Source of the DNA: Acidobacteriota bacterium
GTDB lineage: Bacteria; Acidobacteriota; Vicinamibacteria; Vicinamibacterales; UBA2999
Assembly: GCA_947482665.1 (NCBI GenBank)
Contig: CANKJK010000003.1
Span: 62,001 to 126,000 of the forward strand
Direction of reading: 5' to 3'
DNA: 64,000 nucleotides
Part shown: positions 8,400 through 19,185 of the stretch, piece after piece
How the letters are laid out: every line of letters begins with the position of its first letter
How positions within the stretch are numbered: position 1 is the first letter of the stretch
The notes under the pieces: generated by a model
Database searches by the model: none
The model's input: the letters and a program-made list of their open reading frames with translations, nothing else
What the model was told of the DNA's origin: nothing
Program-made: the position numbers and the translations under genes

Positions 8400-9781
8400 C
8401 CGGCCCCACCATCCTGGTGGTCGAGGATGACGTTTCGGCCTACACGCTGCTCAGCGCGGTCCTGCGGCAGGGAGGCTTCCATCCGATCCACGCCGCCTCT
8501 GGCAGCGAGGCGGTCCAGCTGCTCGACCAACACGAAGTCGCCGTGGTCTGTCTGGACGTCGTCCTTCCGGATCAGCGAGGCGAGGTGGTGCTGGAGCAGA
8601 TCCAGACCCGCCGGCCCGGCCTGCCCGTTGTCGTCCTGTCAGGACAGGACAGCGTCTCCCGCGCTGTCGACATCATGAAGCTGAAGCCGTTCGACTACTT
8701 CGTAAAGCCGTTCGACCATGAGCGGCTGGTGCGCAGCGTGGCGCTGGCCGTGCGCGATCACGATCTGCAGCGGCGCGTCACGCAGCTGGAGCGGGAAGTC
8801 CAGGACACGCTTCGCTTCGATGAGATCGTCGGGCGATCCGCCAGAATGCGCCAGGTCTATGACCAGGTGGAGAAGGTGCTCGACAACGCCGTCTCCGTCT
8901 TCATCCACGGGGAAAGCGGGACGGGCAAGGAACTCATCGCGCGCGCCATCCACTACAACGGCGCACGCCGTCGTGGTCCCTTCGTCACGCTCAACTGCGG
9001 GGCGATCGCCGAAAGCCTGCAAGAGAGCGAGCTGTTCGGACACGAGAAGGGCTCGTTCACGGGCGCCGTGGCCCAGTACCGCGGCAAGTTCGAACAGGCG
9101 CACCGGGGCACGCTGTTCCTCGACGAAATCGGCGAACTGAGCGCCTCGGCCCAGACGCGGCTGCTGCGGGTCCTGCAGGAAGGCACCATTCAGCGCCTCG
9201 GGGGAACGGGCAATATCGAGGTCGATGTCCGGATCGTCTCGGCAACGCACCGGGATCTGGAGGCCCTCGTCGGCCAGAAAGCCTTCCGGCAGGATCTCTA
9301 CTACCGGCTGATGGTGTTTCCGATCGAGCTGCCACCGCTGCGCGAGCGGGCTGACGACATTCCGTCGCTGCTCAACCACCTGCTCCGGAAGCACCGCTCA
9401 CTCTCGCGACACCGCGCGGTGACCTTCGACCAGGATGCGGTCGATGTGCTGTCCCGCTACGACTATCCCGGCAATGTGCGCGAACTGGAGAACATCGTGC
9501 TCCGCGCGATGGTGTCGAGCAAGAGTGAACAGATCGGCGTGGAGGCGCTGCCTCCGGCGTTGGTCATGCGATCGATGGGCGTCGCCGGTGGGGGGCTGCC
9601 CGCCGACAGCACCGCGGAGGAAGTGCTGTCGCTGGACGAAGTCGAGCGGAGGGCCATCGAACAGGCGATTCGAGCCCTGAACGGCAACATGTCGCTGGTC
9701 GCCAGGCGCCTGGGCGTCGGCCGGGCCACGCTGTACCGCAAGCTGGCCCGCTACGGACTGGACGGCCAGAGCGGCGCCTGA
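8396..9781 (+). CDS. NtrC-family sigma-54-dependent response regulator
   Basis: The 461-residue protein starts MTGPTILVVEDD at the ATG overlapping the kinase stop; longer frames are kinase sequence read in another phase. It has a receiver domain with phospho-acceptor Asp54, an AAA+ domain with Walker A (GESGTGKE), a sigma-54 contact loop GSFTGA (Ser for the common Ala), Walker B (GTLFLDEIGEL) and an arginine-finger region (ELPPLRERADDI), and a C-terminal Fis-type helix-turn-helix (LVARRLGVGRATLYRKL). It should activate sigma-54 promoters when phosphorylated by the upstream kinase. No -24/-12 target promoter was identified here, so the regulon is unknown; NO detoxification or respiratory genes are natural candidates. 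Confidence 0.92.
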   Translation: MTGPTILVVEDDVSAYTLLSAVLRQGGFHPIHAASGSEAVQLLDQHEVAVVCLDVVLPDQRGEVVLEQIQTRRPGLPVVVLSGQDSVSRAVDIMKLKPFDYFVKPFDHERLVRSVALAVRDHDLQRRVTQLEREVQDTLRFDEIVGRSARMRQVYDQVEKVLDNAVSVFIHGESGTGKELIARAIHYNGARRRGPFVTLNCGAIAESLQESELFGHEKGSFTGAVAQYRGKFEQAHRGTLFLDEIGELSASAQTRLLRVLQEGTIQRLGGTGNIEVDVRIVSATHRDLEALVGQKAFRQDLYYRLMVFPIELPPLRERADDIPSLLNHLLRKHRSLSRHRAVTFDQDAVDVLSRYDYPGNVRELENIVLRAMVSSKSEQIGVEALPPALVMRSMGVAGGGLPADSTAEEVLSLDEVERRAIEQAIRALNGNMSLVARRLGVGRATLYRKLARYGLDGQSGA

Positions 9782-9808
9782 CCCTGAGCGGCCAGGCCCG
9801 CTGGTCGC

Positions 9809-11506
9809 CTACTTCGCGCTGATGCTGATCTGGTGCTCGTCGAGGATGCGGCCAGTGGCGCGGTTCAGCAGCGCCAGGCCCTTGCTCAGGTCGGCTTCCG
9901 CGCGGGCGCGCAGGCTGCGCGTGTTGATCAGCGCCGACTGCCGCTGCAGCACGAAGAAGACCGTGGAGGTGCCGGCGTCGAACTTGCGCTGCTCGCTGGC
10001 GTACTGCTGCTCAGCGAGCCGGGTCGCCTCGGTGGCGGTTTCGAGTGTTGCCCGGGCCGACGCGACAGCCTGCATCGCGTTCCGGACATCGGCCGCGATG
10101 GCGTTTTCCACCTGACGGCGCTGCAACTCGATGCGCTTCCCCTCCACCACCGACGAGGCCAGATTGGCCTCGGCCGTCTGATTGCGGAAGGGGACGGCGA
10201 TGCGGACGCCCACCTCAATGGTCGGGAAATCCTGCCGCAGCAAGTTCGTGAAGGACTGCCCCAGCCCGCCCACGAGCCGGGTCGGAACACCCGAGTCGCC
10301 GCCGCCGAGCGCGAGGGGAGGGAGTCCCTGGGTCGCCGAGAGCGTGTTCAACCGCTCGAAGAGCGGTCCGAAACTCGACGTCAGCGGATTGCCCGTCGCA
10401 CTGACGAACGTCTGGCCGGCGAGTCCAGCCGTCGTATACGTGCCCACCAGATCCACCTGCGGTTTCGTCTGGTCCTTGAAGTAGTCAGTGTTCGTCCGGT
10501 TCAGGGTAGACGCAATCCCCAGCTGCTGCAGCTCTGGCCGGGTGCTGAGCGCGCTCTTCATCGCCGCGTCGACCGCAAGGTCCGCTGTCGGTGCCTTGGG
10601 GGCCGTGGTCGGCGAGAGCGCCGAGGACCAGATGCCAGCCGAGGGATCCGGCGCCACCAGCTGCTTCAGCGCATTTTCCGCACGCGTCAGCGTGGTCTGC
10701 GCGACGTAGAGATTCGACCGGAGCGTGGCGCGCTGTGACTCCGCCTCGATCACATCGATGGGCGCGGAGACGCCCTGGTCCACCAGCCGGCGATTGGCCT
10801 CGACGACCCGGTTCGCCAGCTCCAGGCCGGAGCTCAAAATCGCCAGGTTTTCGCGCGCGAACACCAGATCCCAGTAGGCCTGCTCGACCTGCACGGCCAC
10901 GTCCATGACGCGCTGCTTGAACTGCGTCTCCGTCAGCTCCTCGTTCCGCTTCGCGACTTCGACCTGGCGGCGAGCCGCATCCACCTTCCGGCCGCGCAGG
11001 AGCGGCTGCGTGACGGACACGGCGAGCGCCGAGGGGTACTGCGGGTTGAGCTGCGTGAAGGAGTTGTCCGTCGTCTGCCGGCGGGCTGTGAGCGTGCCCT
11101 GATAGCTCGTGCCGAACTGCGGAAGGATCCCTGAGACGCGCGGCGCGATCAGCAGGTCGTTCTGCGTCAGCGACCCGCTGGCGGAACCCGCGATGATGGA
11201 CGCCACCGGCGACACCTGATGCAACAGCGTGGACTGCAGGCTGAACATCGGCTCGAAGGCGCCCTGCGCGCCGCTGATGCCGTAGCCCGCCTGCTCGACC
11301 GTCGTCTTCGCGACGGCGATGTCCGGGTTGTTCGCCATCGCCTCGGCCAACGCCTCGGGAAGCGAGAGGCTCCGCTCGCCGATGACCCCCACGCGCAGCG
11401 GCAGCGGCGCGGAGACGGCCGCCCCGGGCGTCTGCGCCGAGGCGACGGCAGACAGGCCCAGTGTGAACCCGGCTGCCCAGGTGAAGAGACGCGCGTTATT
11501 CAGCAT
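9809..11506 (-). CDS. TolC-family outer membrane efflux protein
   Basis: This is the outer-membrane channel of a tripartite efflux pump. The start at 11506 gives a clean signal peptide ([25 protein letters not shown]) and a 565-residue protein. Two OEP repeats with long periplasmic helices are visible, including LRGRKVDAARRQVEVAKRNEE and the later LRARAEADLSKGLALLNRATG, typical of the family. The start overlaps the end of the RND gene by 11 nt, and the gene is third in a membrane-fusion protein - RND - TolC operon. The substrate cannot be predicted from sequence. Confidence 0.9.
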   Translation of the reverse strand: MLNNARLFTWAAGFTLGLSAVASAQTPGAAVSAPLPLRVGVIGERSLSLPEALAEAMANNPDIAVAKTTVEQAGYGISGAQGAFEPMFSLQSTLLHQVSPVASIIAGSASGSLTQNDLLIAPRVSGILPQFGTSYQGTLTARRQTTDNSFTQLNPQYPSALAVSVTQPLLRGRKVDAARRQVEVAKRNEELTETQFKQRVMDVAVQVEQAYWDLVFARENLAILSSGLELANRVVEANRRLVDQGVSAPIDVIEAESQRATLRSNLYVAQTTLTRAENALKQLVAPDPSAGIWSSALSPTTAPKAPTADLAVDAAMKSALSTRPELQQLGIASTLNRTNTDYFKDQTKPQVDLVGTYTTAGLAGQTFVSATGNPLTSSFGPLFERLNTLSATQGLPPLALGGGDSGVPTRLVGGLGQSFTNLLRQDFPTIEVGVRIAVPFRNQTAEANLASSVVEGKRIELQRRQVENAIAADVRNAMQAVASARATLETATEATRLAEQQYASEQRKFDAGTSTVFFVLQRQSALINTRSLRARAEADLSKGLALLNRATGRILDEHQISISAK

Positions 11507-14500
11507 GATCAGCGACCGTCGGCTTGCCTGAGAACGCCGCGACCGATTCCTGGCGGCGGCCTGACGGCAACAGCCGCCGGACACGAGCTGCGAACCGGGC
11601 CATCGCCGGCCACTGTTCGAAGTCGTCAAAGAGGGAATAGAAGACCGGCACCGCCAGCAGCGTCAGCAGCAGACAGAGCATCTGACCGCCAACCACGAGC
11701 ACGCCGATCGTCTTGTTGGTCGAGGACCCGGCGCCCTTGGCCACGACCAGCGGAATCATGCCCGCGACCAGTGCCATCGTGGTCATCAGAATAGGCCGCA
11801 GCCGTTCCTTGTTGGCCTGCAGGATCGCCTCAGCCCGCGGGAGCCCTTCTGCCCGCAGACCGTTGGTGTGATCGATCTGCAGAATCGCGTTCTTCTTCAC
11901 GATGCCGAAGAGCAGCAGCAGGCCCAGCCCCGCAAACAGGTTCACCGTCTCGCCGCCGATGAAGAGGGAGAGGATGCCAAAGGGCACCGCGAGCGGGAGC
12001 GTCAGCAGAATCGTGATCGGATGGACGAACGACTCGAACTGCGCGGCCAGCACGATATACATGAAGATGAACGAGAGCGAGATCGCGATGGCGAAGCCGC
12101 GCCCCGTCTTGGCCAGCTCCTCGGAAATGCCGATGGGCTTGGCCACATAGCCCGGCAGCATCCCCAGCTGCGCCACTTCATGCTCGATGTCCGCGATGAG
12201 CTCGGACTGCGAGGCGCCCGGCGCGAGATTGGCCGTGAGCGTCACCTGGCGCTCGCGGTTCAGGCGCTCGATTGAGGACGGACCGGTTGATGGCACCAGG
12301 TCGACCACCTCGTTGATATCCACGATGCCGCGCTTGCTCGACGGCACCGTCATCCGCTGTAGGCCCTCGACCGTGGTCCGGAAGCCCTCGGCCGCTCGCA
12401 GCGTGACGTCGTACTGGTCTTCGCCCACGTCGAACGTGGTGACGTTCTGCCCGCCGACAAGGACGTTGAGCGCGGTGGCGATGTCCTGCACGCGGACGCC
12501 GAGATCCGCAGCGCGCTGGCGATTGATCTCCACGCGCAGCTCCGGCTTGCCGTAGACGAGCGAGGTGTCGACATCGGCCCCCCGCGGGTTCTTGCTGACG
12601 ACCTTGTAGAGCTGGTCGGCATACTTCCCGAGCTGGGCCAGGTCAGGCCCGCGCAGCGAGAACTGCGCACCGGGTCCGCCGCCAGGTCCGCCGAGCGCCA
12701 TCACGGACGTCCGGAGATTGCCCGGGTAGCCGGCAAGCATCTGCCGGAAGATCGGCTGGAGATCGAACTGACTGCGCGTGCGCTGCTCGATCGGCTTGAG
12801 GGTGACCGTAATCGATCCGATATTGCCGGCCGATCCGCCAATCACCATGCCGGGACCCATGCCCGCGGCCGTGGAGGACCCGATCGAGACCAGCGTGTCC
12901 TTCACTTCGGGCACCTTCCGGAGGTCGGCCGCGATCCGCTCGAGGATGGTGGTCGTGGCGGCGATGCCGGTGCCCTCGGGTGCGCGGATGCTGATGGTCA
13001 GCTTGGAACGATCCTCGTCTGGCGCGAAGTTCTTGCCGATCGCGTTGAACAGCGGCACGATGCTCGCCGTTGTCAGGATGCAGGCCAGCACAATCACCCA
13101 GCGGTGCGCCATCGACCAGCGCAGCATCGCCATGTAGGTGCGCTCGATGGGCTTGAAGACGATCGAGTCCTTCGAGCCGTGGTGCGCCGCCACGTCCTCG
13201 GCCTTCGGGGCCTTCACGAACCGCGAGGCCAGCATCGGCGTCAGCGTGTAGGACACGAGCAGCGACACGCCGACCGCGAAGGCGGCCGTGAGGCCGAAGG
13301 AGGCGAGCACGCGGCCGACGATGCCGCCCATGAAGGCCACGGGCACGAACACGGCCATCAGGGAGAGCGTGGTCGCGAGCACGGCGAACCCGATTTCCTT
13401 GGTGCCCTTGATCGCGGCTTCGAAGGGCGGCATGCCCTTCTCCTCGATGTAGCGATAGATGTTCTCGAGCACGATGATCGCGTCGTCGATGACGACGCCG
13501 ACCATCAGCGTGAGCGCCAGCATCGTGACCACGTTCAGCGTGTAGCCCATGACCGCCATCAGGAAGAACGTCGAGATGATGGAGGTGGGAATCGCGATCG
13601 CGGCGATGAGTGTCGTCCGGATGTTGGAGAGGAAGAGCAGGATGACGACTGACGCCAGGAGGGCGCCGAGGAGCAGATGCTCCTTCACGGCGTCGAGCGC
13701 GGCCTGCGTGAACAGCGACTGATCGTCCACGATCGTGACGCTCATGTCCGGCGGCAGCGCCTTCTGGATCGTCTCCAGCCGGTGCTTGAGGTCGCCCGCA
13801 ACCGTCACCGTATTCTGCCCGGACTGCTTGGTGACCGTCAGCGTGACCGCGGGGCGGCCGTTGAAGAAGGCGGCCGTGCGCATTTCCGCCTGGCCGTCCA
13901 CGACCTCGCCGATGTCGTGCAGGCGCACGACGTAGTCACCGCGATTCGCGATGGCGATGCCATTGAACTCGCGCGGGTCGGTGATCTTGCCCATGGTCCG
14001 CAACGTGACTTCGAGCGCACCCTGCTCCACGCGGCCACCGGGAAGGGTCAGGTTCTGGCTGCGGAGCGCGGCGGTGACCTCGGGGACCGTGACGCCGTAC
14101 GCGCGCATCTTGTCCGGGTCGAGGCGCACCTGGATGGCGCGCTTGCTGTCACCGGCCATCGACACCTGGCCGACGCCGCTGATGCTCTCGAGCCGCTCCT
14201 TGACTTCCTTTTCCGCGAAGCGGGTCACCTCGCGGAGGGGACGGGTGCCCGCCACCACAATCTGCAGCACGGGCGTCGCGCCCGGGTCGGCCTTGAGGAT
14301 GATGGGCGCCTTGGAGGATTCCGGCAGCTGGCCGGCCAGCAGGTTCACCTTGTCGCGCACTTCCTGCGCGGCCACGTCGCCGTCCTTTTCAAGCGCGAAG
14401 GTCACGATAACCAGCGACTGCCCTTCGCTCGAGGTCGAGCGCAGTTCGTTGATGCCGCTGATCGTGTTGACCGCGCCTTCGACCTTCTTGGTGATTTCGG

Positions 14501-14684
14501 TCTCGACCTGCTCGGCCGAGGCGCCCGGGTTGGTGATCGTGATGGCAACCGTCGGGATGTCGATGTTCGGGAAGTAGTCGACACCCAGCCCGATGTACGA
14601 ATAGATCCCCATGACGGTCAGCGACACGATGAGCATCGTGGCGAGGACCGGACGCCGGACGCAGAGTTCAGCGAGTTTGTGCAT
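11496..14684 (-). CDS. RND (HAE1-type) multidrug efflux permease
   Basis: The 1062-residue inner-membrane transporter begins [19 protein letters not shown], the usual cytoplasmic start and TM1 of AcrB-like pumps. Features include the large periplasmic loops after TM1 and TM7, the proton-relay TM4 segment with two adjacent acidic residues ([15 protein letters not shown]), and the Pro-rich end of the first half ([15 protein letters not shown]). It uses the proton gradient to export substrates through the TolC partner. The start at 14684 has TCCGGAG upstream; an N-terminal Pro-rich extension in the same frame belongs to the preceding gene's 3' end. A lone GGPGGGPG loop in the second half is a glycine-rich variation. 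No regulator gene is adjacent. Confidence 0.93.
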   Translation of the reverse strand: MHKLAELCVRRPVLATMLIVSLTVMGIYSYIGLGVDYFPNIDIPTVAITITNPGASAEQVETEITKKVEGAVNTISGINELRSTSSEGQSLVIVTFALEKDGDVAAQEVRDKVNLLAGQLPESSKAPIILKADPGATPVLQIVVAGTRPLREVTRFAEKEVKERLESISGVGQVSMAGDSKRAIQVRLDPDKMRAYGVTVPEVTAALRSQNLTLPGGRVEQGALEVTLRTMGKITDPREFNGIAIANRGDYVVRLHDIGEVVDGQAEMRTAAFFNGRPAVTLTVTKQSGQNTVTVAGDLKHRLETIQKALPPDMSVTIVDDQSLFTQAALDAVKEHLLLGALLASVVILLFLSNIRTTLIAAIAIPTSIISTFFLMAVMGYTLNVVTMLALTLMVGVVIDDAIIVLENIYRYIEEKGMPPFEAAIKGTKEIGFAVLATTLSLMAVFVPVAFMGGIVGRVLASFGLTAAFAVGVSLLVSYTLTPMLASRFVKAPKAEDVAAHHGSKDSIVFKPIERTYMAMLRWSMAHRWVIVLACILTTASIVPLFNAIGKNFAPDEDRSKLTISIRAPEGTGIAATTTILERIAADLRKVPEVKDTLVSIGSSTAAGMGPGMVIGGSAGNIGSITVTLKPIEQRTRSQFDLQPIFRQMLAGYPGNLRTSVMALGGPGGGPGAQFSLRGPDLAQLGKYADQLYKVVSKNPRGADVDTSLVYGKPELRVEINRQRAADLGVRVQDIATALNVLVGGQNVTTFDVGEDQYDVTLRAAEGFRTTVEGLQRMTVPSSKRGIVDINEVVDLVPSTGPSSIERLNRERQVTLTANLAPGASQSELIADIEHEVAQLGMLPGYVAKPIGISEELAKTGRGFAIAISLSFIFMYIVLAAQFESFVHPITILLTLPLAVPFGILSLFIGGETVNLFAGLGLLLLFGIVKKNAILQIDHTNGLRAEGLPRAEAILQANKERLRPILMTTMALVAGMIPLVVAKGAGSSTNKTIGVLVVGGQMLCLLLTLLAVPVFYSLFDDFEQWPAMARFAARVRRLLPSGRRQESVAAFSGKPTVADHAE

Positions 14685-15864
14685 GGCTGGCTCCGGAGGC
14701 GGGCGCGGCGCTGGCGCCGGCGGCCCGGGCGGGCGCACCGTCGAAGAGCTTGTCGAGTGCGGTGACCGCCACGACCTGACCCGCGGTGAGGCCCGAGCGG
14801 ACGCGGCGCAGGCCGTTGAGGTCGTCGTCGGCCTGCACCACTTTCACGTGGGCCTGCCCATCGCTGATCACATACGCGATCGACGCATCGCCGTTGGCCA
14901 GGCGCGTAATGGCGGCCGTCGGCACGAAGAGCGACTTCTCCGTGGCCGGCAGCCGGATCTCCGCACTGCCGAACATGCCAGGCGTGAGCTTGCCGTCGGC
15001 GTTCGGGAAGCGCGCTTCCACCGTCATCGAGCGCGAGTTCGGGTCGATGGCGACGTTGAGCGCGCCGACTTTCCCCTTGAACACGGACTTTTCATGGGCA
15101 GGCACCGTGACTTCCACCGGCATGCCGACGCGCAGGCGGGTGGCATCCGACTCGGGGACCTGAAGGTTCAACTTGATGGGCGCGATGCGCACCAGCGTGA
15201 CCAGCTTGACCGACGTGCTCACGAACTCGCCGACCGACGCGGGTCGCGCGCTGACGTGGCCGGAGAAGGGCGCGCGCACCACCGTGTCCTCGACGGCCTT
15301 GTCGGCCGCCGCGAGCTGCGCCTTCGCCTGGGCGACAGAGGCTTCGGCAATGGCGACCTGGGCGGTGAGCCGGTCGAAGCTGGCGCGTGACACATCACCG
15401 CTCTTGGCGAGGTCCGCGTTGCGCTGCACCTCGAGCCGAGCGCGGGCCGCTTCGGCTTCCGCCTGCTGGAGCGAGGCCTGCACCTGGCTCTGACGGATCC
15501 GGGCATCGCGATCGTCGAGTTTCACAATCACGGCGCCGGCCTTGACGACATCACCGACCTGCACCAGCGTCTGGATCACGGTGCCCGCCACCTGCGGGGT
15601 CACATCCGACGACTCATCGGGGATGAAGGTGCCCGTTGCCCGAATCACCACCGGCACCTGGCGTTCGTCCGCCGTAGCCACGGCGACGTCCGTCGGAGCA
15701 GTCGACGGGGCCGGACCGGATGCGGACGCAGGTGCCGTTGACGGAGCCGATGGGGCCGTCGCGGCAGTGGCCGCGGCGGGGGCGGGGGCGGGAGCAGACT
15801 TGCGGCAGGCAGGCACGGCCAGAAGGGCAATGCCCGCACACACGAGAAGAAGCTTCGGTCTCAT
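14668..15864 (-). CDS. RND periplasmic adaptor (membrane fusion lipoprotein)
   Basis: This 398-residue lipoprotein links the RND pump to TolC. The start at 15864 gives the signal MRPKLLLVCAGIALLAVPAC with a lipobox cysteine, then an Ala/Pro-rich linker, a barrel-sandwich half-motif (AGTVIQTLVQVGDVVKAG), a long coiled-coil hairpin (about residues 150-215, rich in Gln/Ala/Glu), the second lipoyl half (VVRAPFSGHVSARPASVGEFVS) and a beta-barrel domain. AGGA upstream supports the start. It is the first gene of the pump operon and its stop overlaps the RND start by 17 nt. Confidence 0.9.
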   Translation of the reverse strand: MRPKLLLVCAGIALLAVPACRKSAPAPAPAAATAATAPSAPSTAPASASGPAPSTAPTDVAVATADERQVPVVIRATGTFIPDESSDVTPQVAGTVIQTLVQVGDVVKAGAVIVKLDDRDARIRQSQVQASLQQAEAEAARARLEVQRNADLAKSGDVSRASFDRLTAQVAIAEASVAQAKAQLAAADKAVEDTVVRAPFSGHVSARPASVGEFVSTSVKLVTLVRIAPIKLNLQVPESDATRLRVGMPVEVTVPAHEKSVFKGKVGALNVAIDPNSRSMTVEARFPNADGKLTPGMFGSAEIRLPATEKSLFVPTAAITRLANGDASIAYVISDGQAHVKVVQADDDLNGLRRVRSGLTAGQVVAVTALDKLFDGAPARAAGASAAPASGASHAQTR

Positions 15865-15977
15865 TCGATCCTGGGAACGTGCAGACGTTCGGAGGTGCTG
15901 GCGGGAAGGTCCGGCAGCCACCCTTTGATTGACGACGGACCCAGGGTGAATGTTTCCAGAACCCCAGCGCCCTCTAG

Positions 15978-15983
15978 ATTTTA
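15978..15983 (-). promoter_or_regulatory. Possible -10 of the efflux operon
   Basis: TAAAAT on the minus strand, in the 242-nt stretch between purK and the adaptor gene, is the best -10 match there. It would give a leader of about 105 nt. I see no clear -35, operator repeat or additional gene in this stretch. Confidence 0.3.
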
Positions 15984-16106
15984 GCGCGGGCATCACCCCG
16001 CCGGATCGGGCCCCGTTCCGCTCAGGGTTTGAGGTGGCGGCGCACCAGCCCGTGGCTGCACGGATCTGCGCAGCCGCGTGGTCAACCGGGAACGCCGTGG
16101 AGGGGC

Positions 16107-17242
16107 CTAACCGAGGAGCGCGTCGCGGGCGGCGATGACGAGGTCCTGCGCCTCGGCGGCGGTCGCAGCCATGGCCGTCAAATGGCCCATCTTGCGGCCC
16201 TTCCGGGCAGTCGCCTTGCCGTAGAGGTGCAGCTTCACGCCTGGGAACCTGAGGGCATTAGCCCAATCAGGCTCACCGCCCTCCCACAGGTCACCGAGGA
16301 GGTTGGCCATGGCGGCCGGCCGCAGCAGCGAGGGATCCCCGAGGGGGAGGCCGCAGACGGCGCGGACCTGCTGCTCGAACTGGCTCGTGACCGCGGCGTC
16401 AAACGTCAGGTGTCCCGAGTTGTGGGGCCGCGGCGCCAGCTCGTTGACCATCAGCTGGTTGTCCGTGTCCACGAAGAACTCCACGCAGAGCACGCCGACA
16501 TACTCCAGCGCCTGAAGGATGCCCCTCGTGATCGTCGCGGCCTCGGCGGCCACGCGCGGGGGCACGACCGCCGGCGCCGTCGTGACATCCAGAATGTGAT
16601 TGGCGTGCCGGTTCTCGAACGGCACGTATTCGACGGTCTGACCGTCAACGCCACGGGCGGCGATCACGGAGATTTCGGACTGGAGCCGGATGTAGCGCTC
16701 GACGACGACCTCCTGGCCACCAACGGACGCCCAGACGGCATCTGCCTCGCTCGCGCGCGTGACCTTGTGCTGGCCCTTGCCGTCGTAGCCAAAGGCCGCC
16801 GTCTTCACCACCGCAGGGGTGCCCACCTCCGCAATGGCGGCCCGGAGTTCGTCGAGCGTCGTGGCATGGGCAAAGGGCACGGTCGGGAAACCGTGCGTGC
16901 GGAGAAACGCCTTCTCCCGGGCCCGCTGCTGCGCCACATAGAGCGCGTTGGCTCCAGGCCGCACGGGCACGTGGCGCTCGATGGCCTGAATCGCCTCCGC
17001 CGGGACGTTCTCAAACTCCAGCGTGACCACCTGTACGCCCTGCGCGAAGCGGCCGAGCGCCTCCAGGTCCTGATAGCTCGCCGTGATTTCTGCGTCGGCT
17101 ACCTGGCCGGTCGGGGTGTCGTCGTCCGGGGAGAAGGTGTGGACCCGGTAGCCCATGCGCCTGGCGGCGATGGCAAACATGCGGCCCAGCTGGCCACTGC
17201 CCAGCACGCCGATGGTTGCGCCGGGCGGGATGACCCCGCGAC

Positions 17243-17246
<4 letters not shown>
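16107..17246 (-). CDS. purK: N5-carboxyaminoimidazole ribonucleotide synthase PurK
   Basis: The enzyme uses ATP and bicarbonate to convert AIR to N5-CAIR in purine synthesis. The 379 residues include the N-terminal [11 protein letters not shown] dinucleotide-like loop, the ATP-grasp lysine region [16 protein letters not shown], and the metal-binding end [26 protein letters not shown]. Length and order are normal for the family. The start overlaps the purE stop by 4 nt, so the two steps that make CAIR are co-expressed. Confidence 0.95.
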
Positions 17247-17743
<497 letters not shown>

Positions 17744-17753
17744 GGAAGTGAGG

Positions 17754-17759
17754 ATTGTA
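17754..17759 (-). promoter_or_regulatory. -10 element of purEK
   Basis: TACAAT on the minus strand ends 10 nt before the purE ATG, so the leader would be only a few nucleotides. Confidence 0.45.
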
Positions 17760-17787
17760 CCCGCTCCGGGCGGGCGGGGGCCCGGTG

Positions 17788-17793
17788 TAGAGT
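17788..17793 (+). promoter_or_regulatory. -10-like element of the M16 operon
   Basis: TAGAGT, preceded by GTG, ends 6 nt before the ATG at 17800. No Shine-Dalgarno is visible, which fits a leaderless start. Confidence 0.4.
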
Positions 17794-17799
17794 GGCGGC

Positions 17800-19185
17800 A
17801 TGCGCGCGTCCTTTCCCATGATTGCCCGCTGGCGGCGGGCTCTTGCCCTCGGTGTGGCCGGCCTTCTGGCAGCCGTCTCCGGCGCCCCGGTCGGGGCCCA
17901 GGCCCCCGCACCACTGAGCGTCCCCTACCGGATGTTCACGCTGGAGAACGGCCTGACCGTGATCCTCCACCGGGATACGTCGGTTCCCGTGGTGTCCGTC
18001 AACGTCTGGTACCGCGTTGGCTCCGCGAACGAGAAACCCGGGCGCACCGGCTTTGCGCACCTCTTCGAGCACCTGATGTTCGAGGGCTCGAAGCATGTGA
18101 AGGACGGCGAGTTCGACGGCCTGCTCGAAGCCAGCGGCGGCAGCAACAACGGCACCACCGACAACGACCGCACCAACTACTACGAGGATGTGCCCTCGAA
18201 CGCGCTGGAGCTGGCGCTCTTCCTGGAATCGGACCGCATGGCGTACCTGCTCGACACGATGACGCCCGAGCGGGTCAACGGCCAGCGCGACGTCGTGAAG
18301 AACGAGAAGCGGCAGCAGGTGGACAACCAGCCCTACGGGAAGGCCTCCGAGGAAATCGACAAGTTGCTCTATCCACCGACCCATCCCTACAGCTGGCAGG
18401 TGATTGGCTCGATGGACGATCTGTCCGCCGCGCGCTATGAGGACGTGGTCGAGTTCTTCAAGCGGTACTACGCGCCCGGCAACGCGAGCCTCGTCGTGGC
18501 CGGCGACATCGACCTCGACAAGGCGCAGGCGCTGGTGACGAAGTGGTTCGCCGAGGTGCCGAAGGGCGCGCCCGTCGAGCCGCTCACCGTGCCGCAGCCT
18601 GCGTTGACCGAGGTGAAGCGCAAGACCATCACCGACAAGGTGCAGCTCCCGCGGCTCTACCTCGCGTGGCTCTCACCGAAGGAGCTGACGGCGGACGCCG
18701 CCGCGCTCACCGTGGCGGCCGATGTGCTTTCAGGCGGCAAGGGCGCCCGTCTCGACAGGCGCCTCGTGCACGACACACAGATGGTGCAGGAGATCGGAGC
18801 CTACCAGGGCGGGCAGGCGCTGTCCGGCGCCTTCCAGATCCTGGCCACCGCGCGGCCCGGCAAGAGCCTCTCTGACATCCAGAAGGCGATCGATGAGGAA
18901 CTGGACCGCCTGCGCACCACGCCGCCGACGGCGGCCGAAGTGGAGCGCGCGGTGAACGGCATCGAAGCTTCCTTCTATCGCGCGATGGAGCGGGTCGGCA
19001 GCTACCGCGGCAAGGCGCTGCAGTTGAATCACTACTACAACGCCACCGGCGAGCCGGACTACTTTGCTAAGGACCTCGCGCGCTACAAGGCGGTGACGCC
19101 AGCCGCCGTGCAGGCGGCCATCGTGAAGTACCTGCCGAAGGACAAGCGCGTGGAGTTCATCGTCGAACCGGAGGGCGGGCGATGA
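17800..19185 (+). CDS. M16 zinc peptidase, catalytic subunit
   Basis: This 461-residue secreted insulinase-type peptidase has a signal sequence that ends near GAQA. The inverted zinc motif HxxEH is His87-x-x-Glu90-His91 ([10 protein letters not shown]), and Glu169 in NEKR is the likely third ligand. The second, inactive M16 half begins near residue 230. It probably forms a periplasmic clamshell dimer with the product of the next gene, whose start overlaps its stop (ATGA), and degrades peptides. Confidence 0.9.
   Translation: MRASFPMIARWRRALALGVAGLLAAVSGAPVGAQAPAPLSVPYRMFTLENGLTVILHRDTSVPVVSVNVWYRVGSANEKPGRTGFAHLFEHLMFEGSKHVKDGEFDGLLEASGGSNNGTTDNDRTNYYEDVPSNALELALFLESDRMAYLLDTMTPERVNGQRDVVKNEKRQQVDNQPYGKASEEIDKLLYPPTHPYSWQVIGSMDDLSAARYEDVVEFFKRYYAPGNASLVVAGDIDLDKAQALVTKWFAEVPKGAPVEPLTVPQPALTEVKRKTITDKVQLPRLYLAWLSPKELTADAAALTVAADVLSGGKGARLDRRLVHDTQMVQEIGAYQGGQALSGAFQILATARPGKSLSDIQKAIDEELDRLRTTPPTAAEVERAVNGIEASFYRAMERVGSYRGKALQLNHYYNATGEPDYFAKDLARYKAVTPAAVQAAIVKYLPKDKRVEFIVEPEGGR

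Noticed and set aside
11496-15996. Long plus-strand frames antisense to the efflux operon (up to 362 residues)
   Set aside because: They are shadows; the minus-strand genes carry complete family motifs and operon overlaps.
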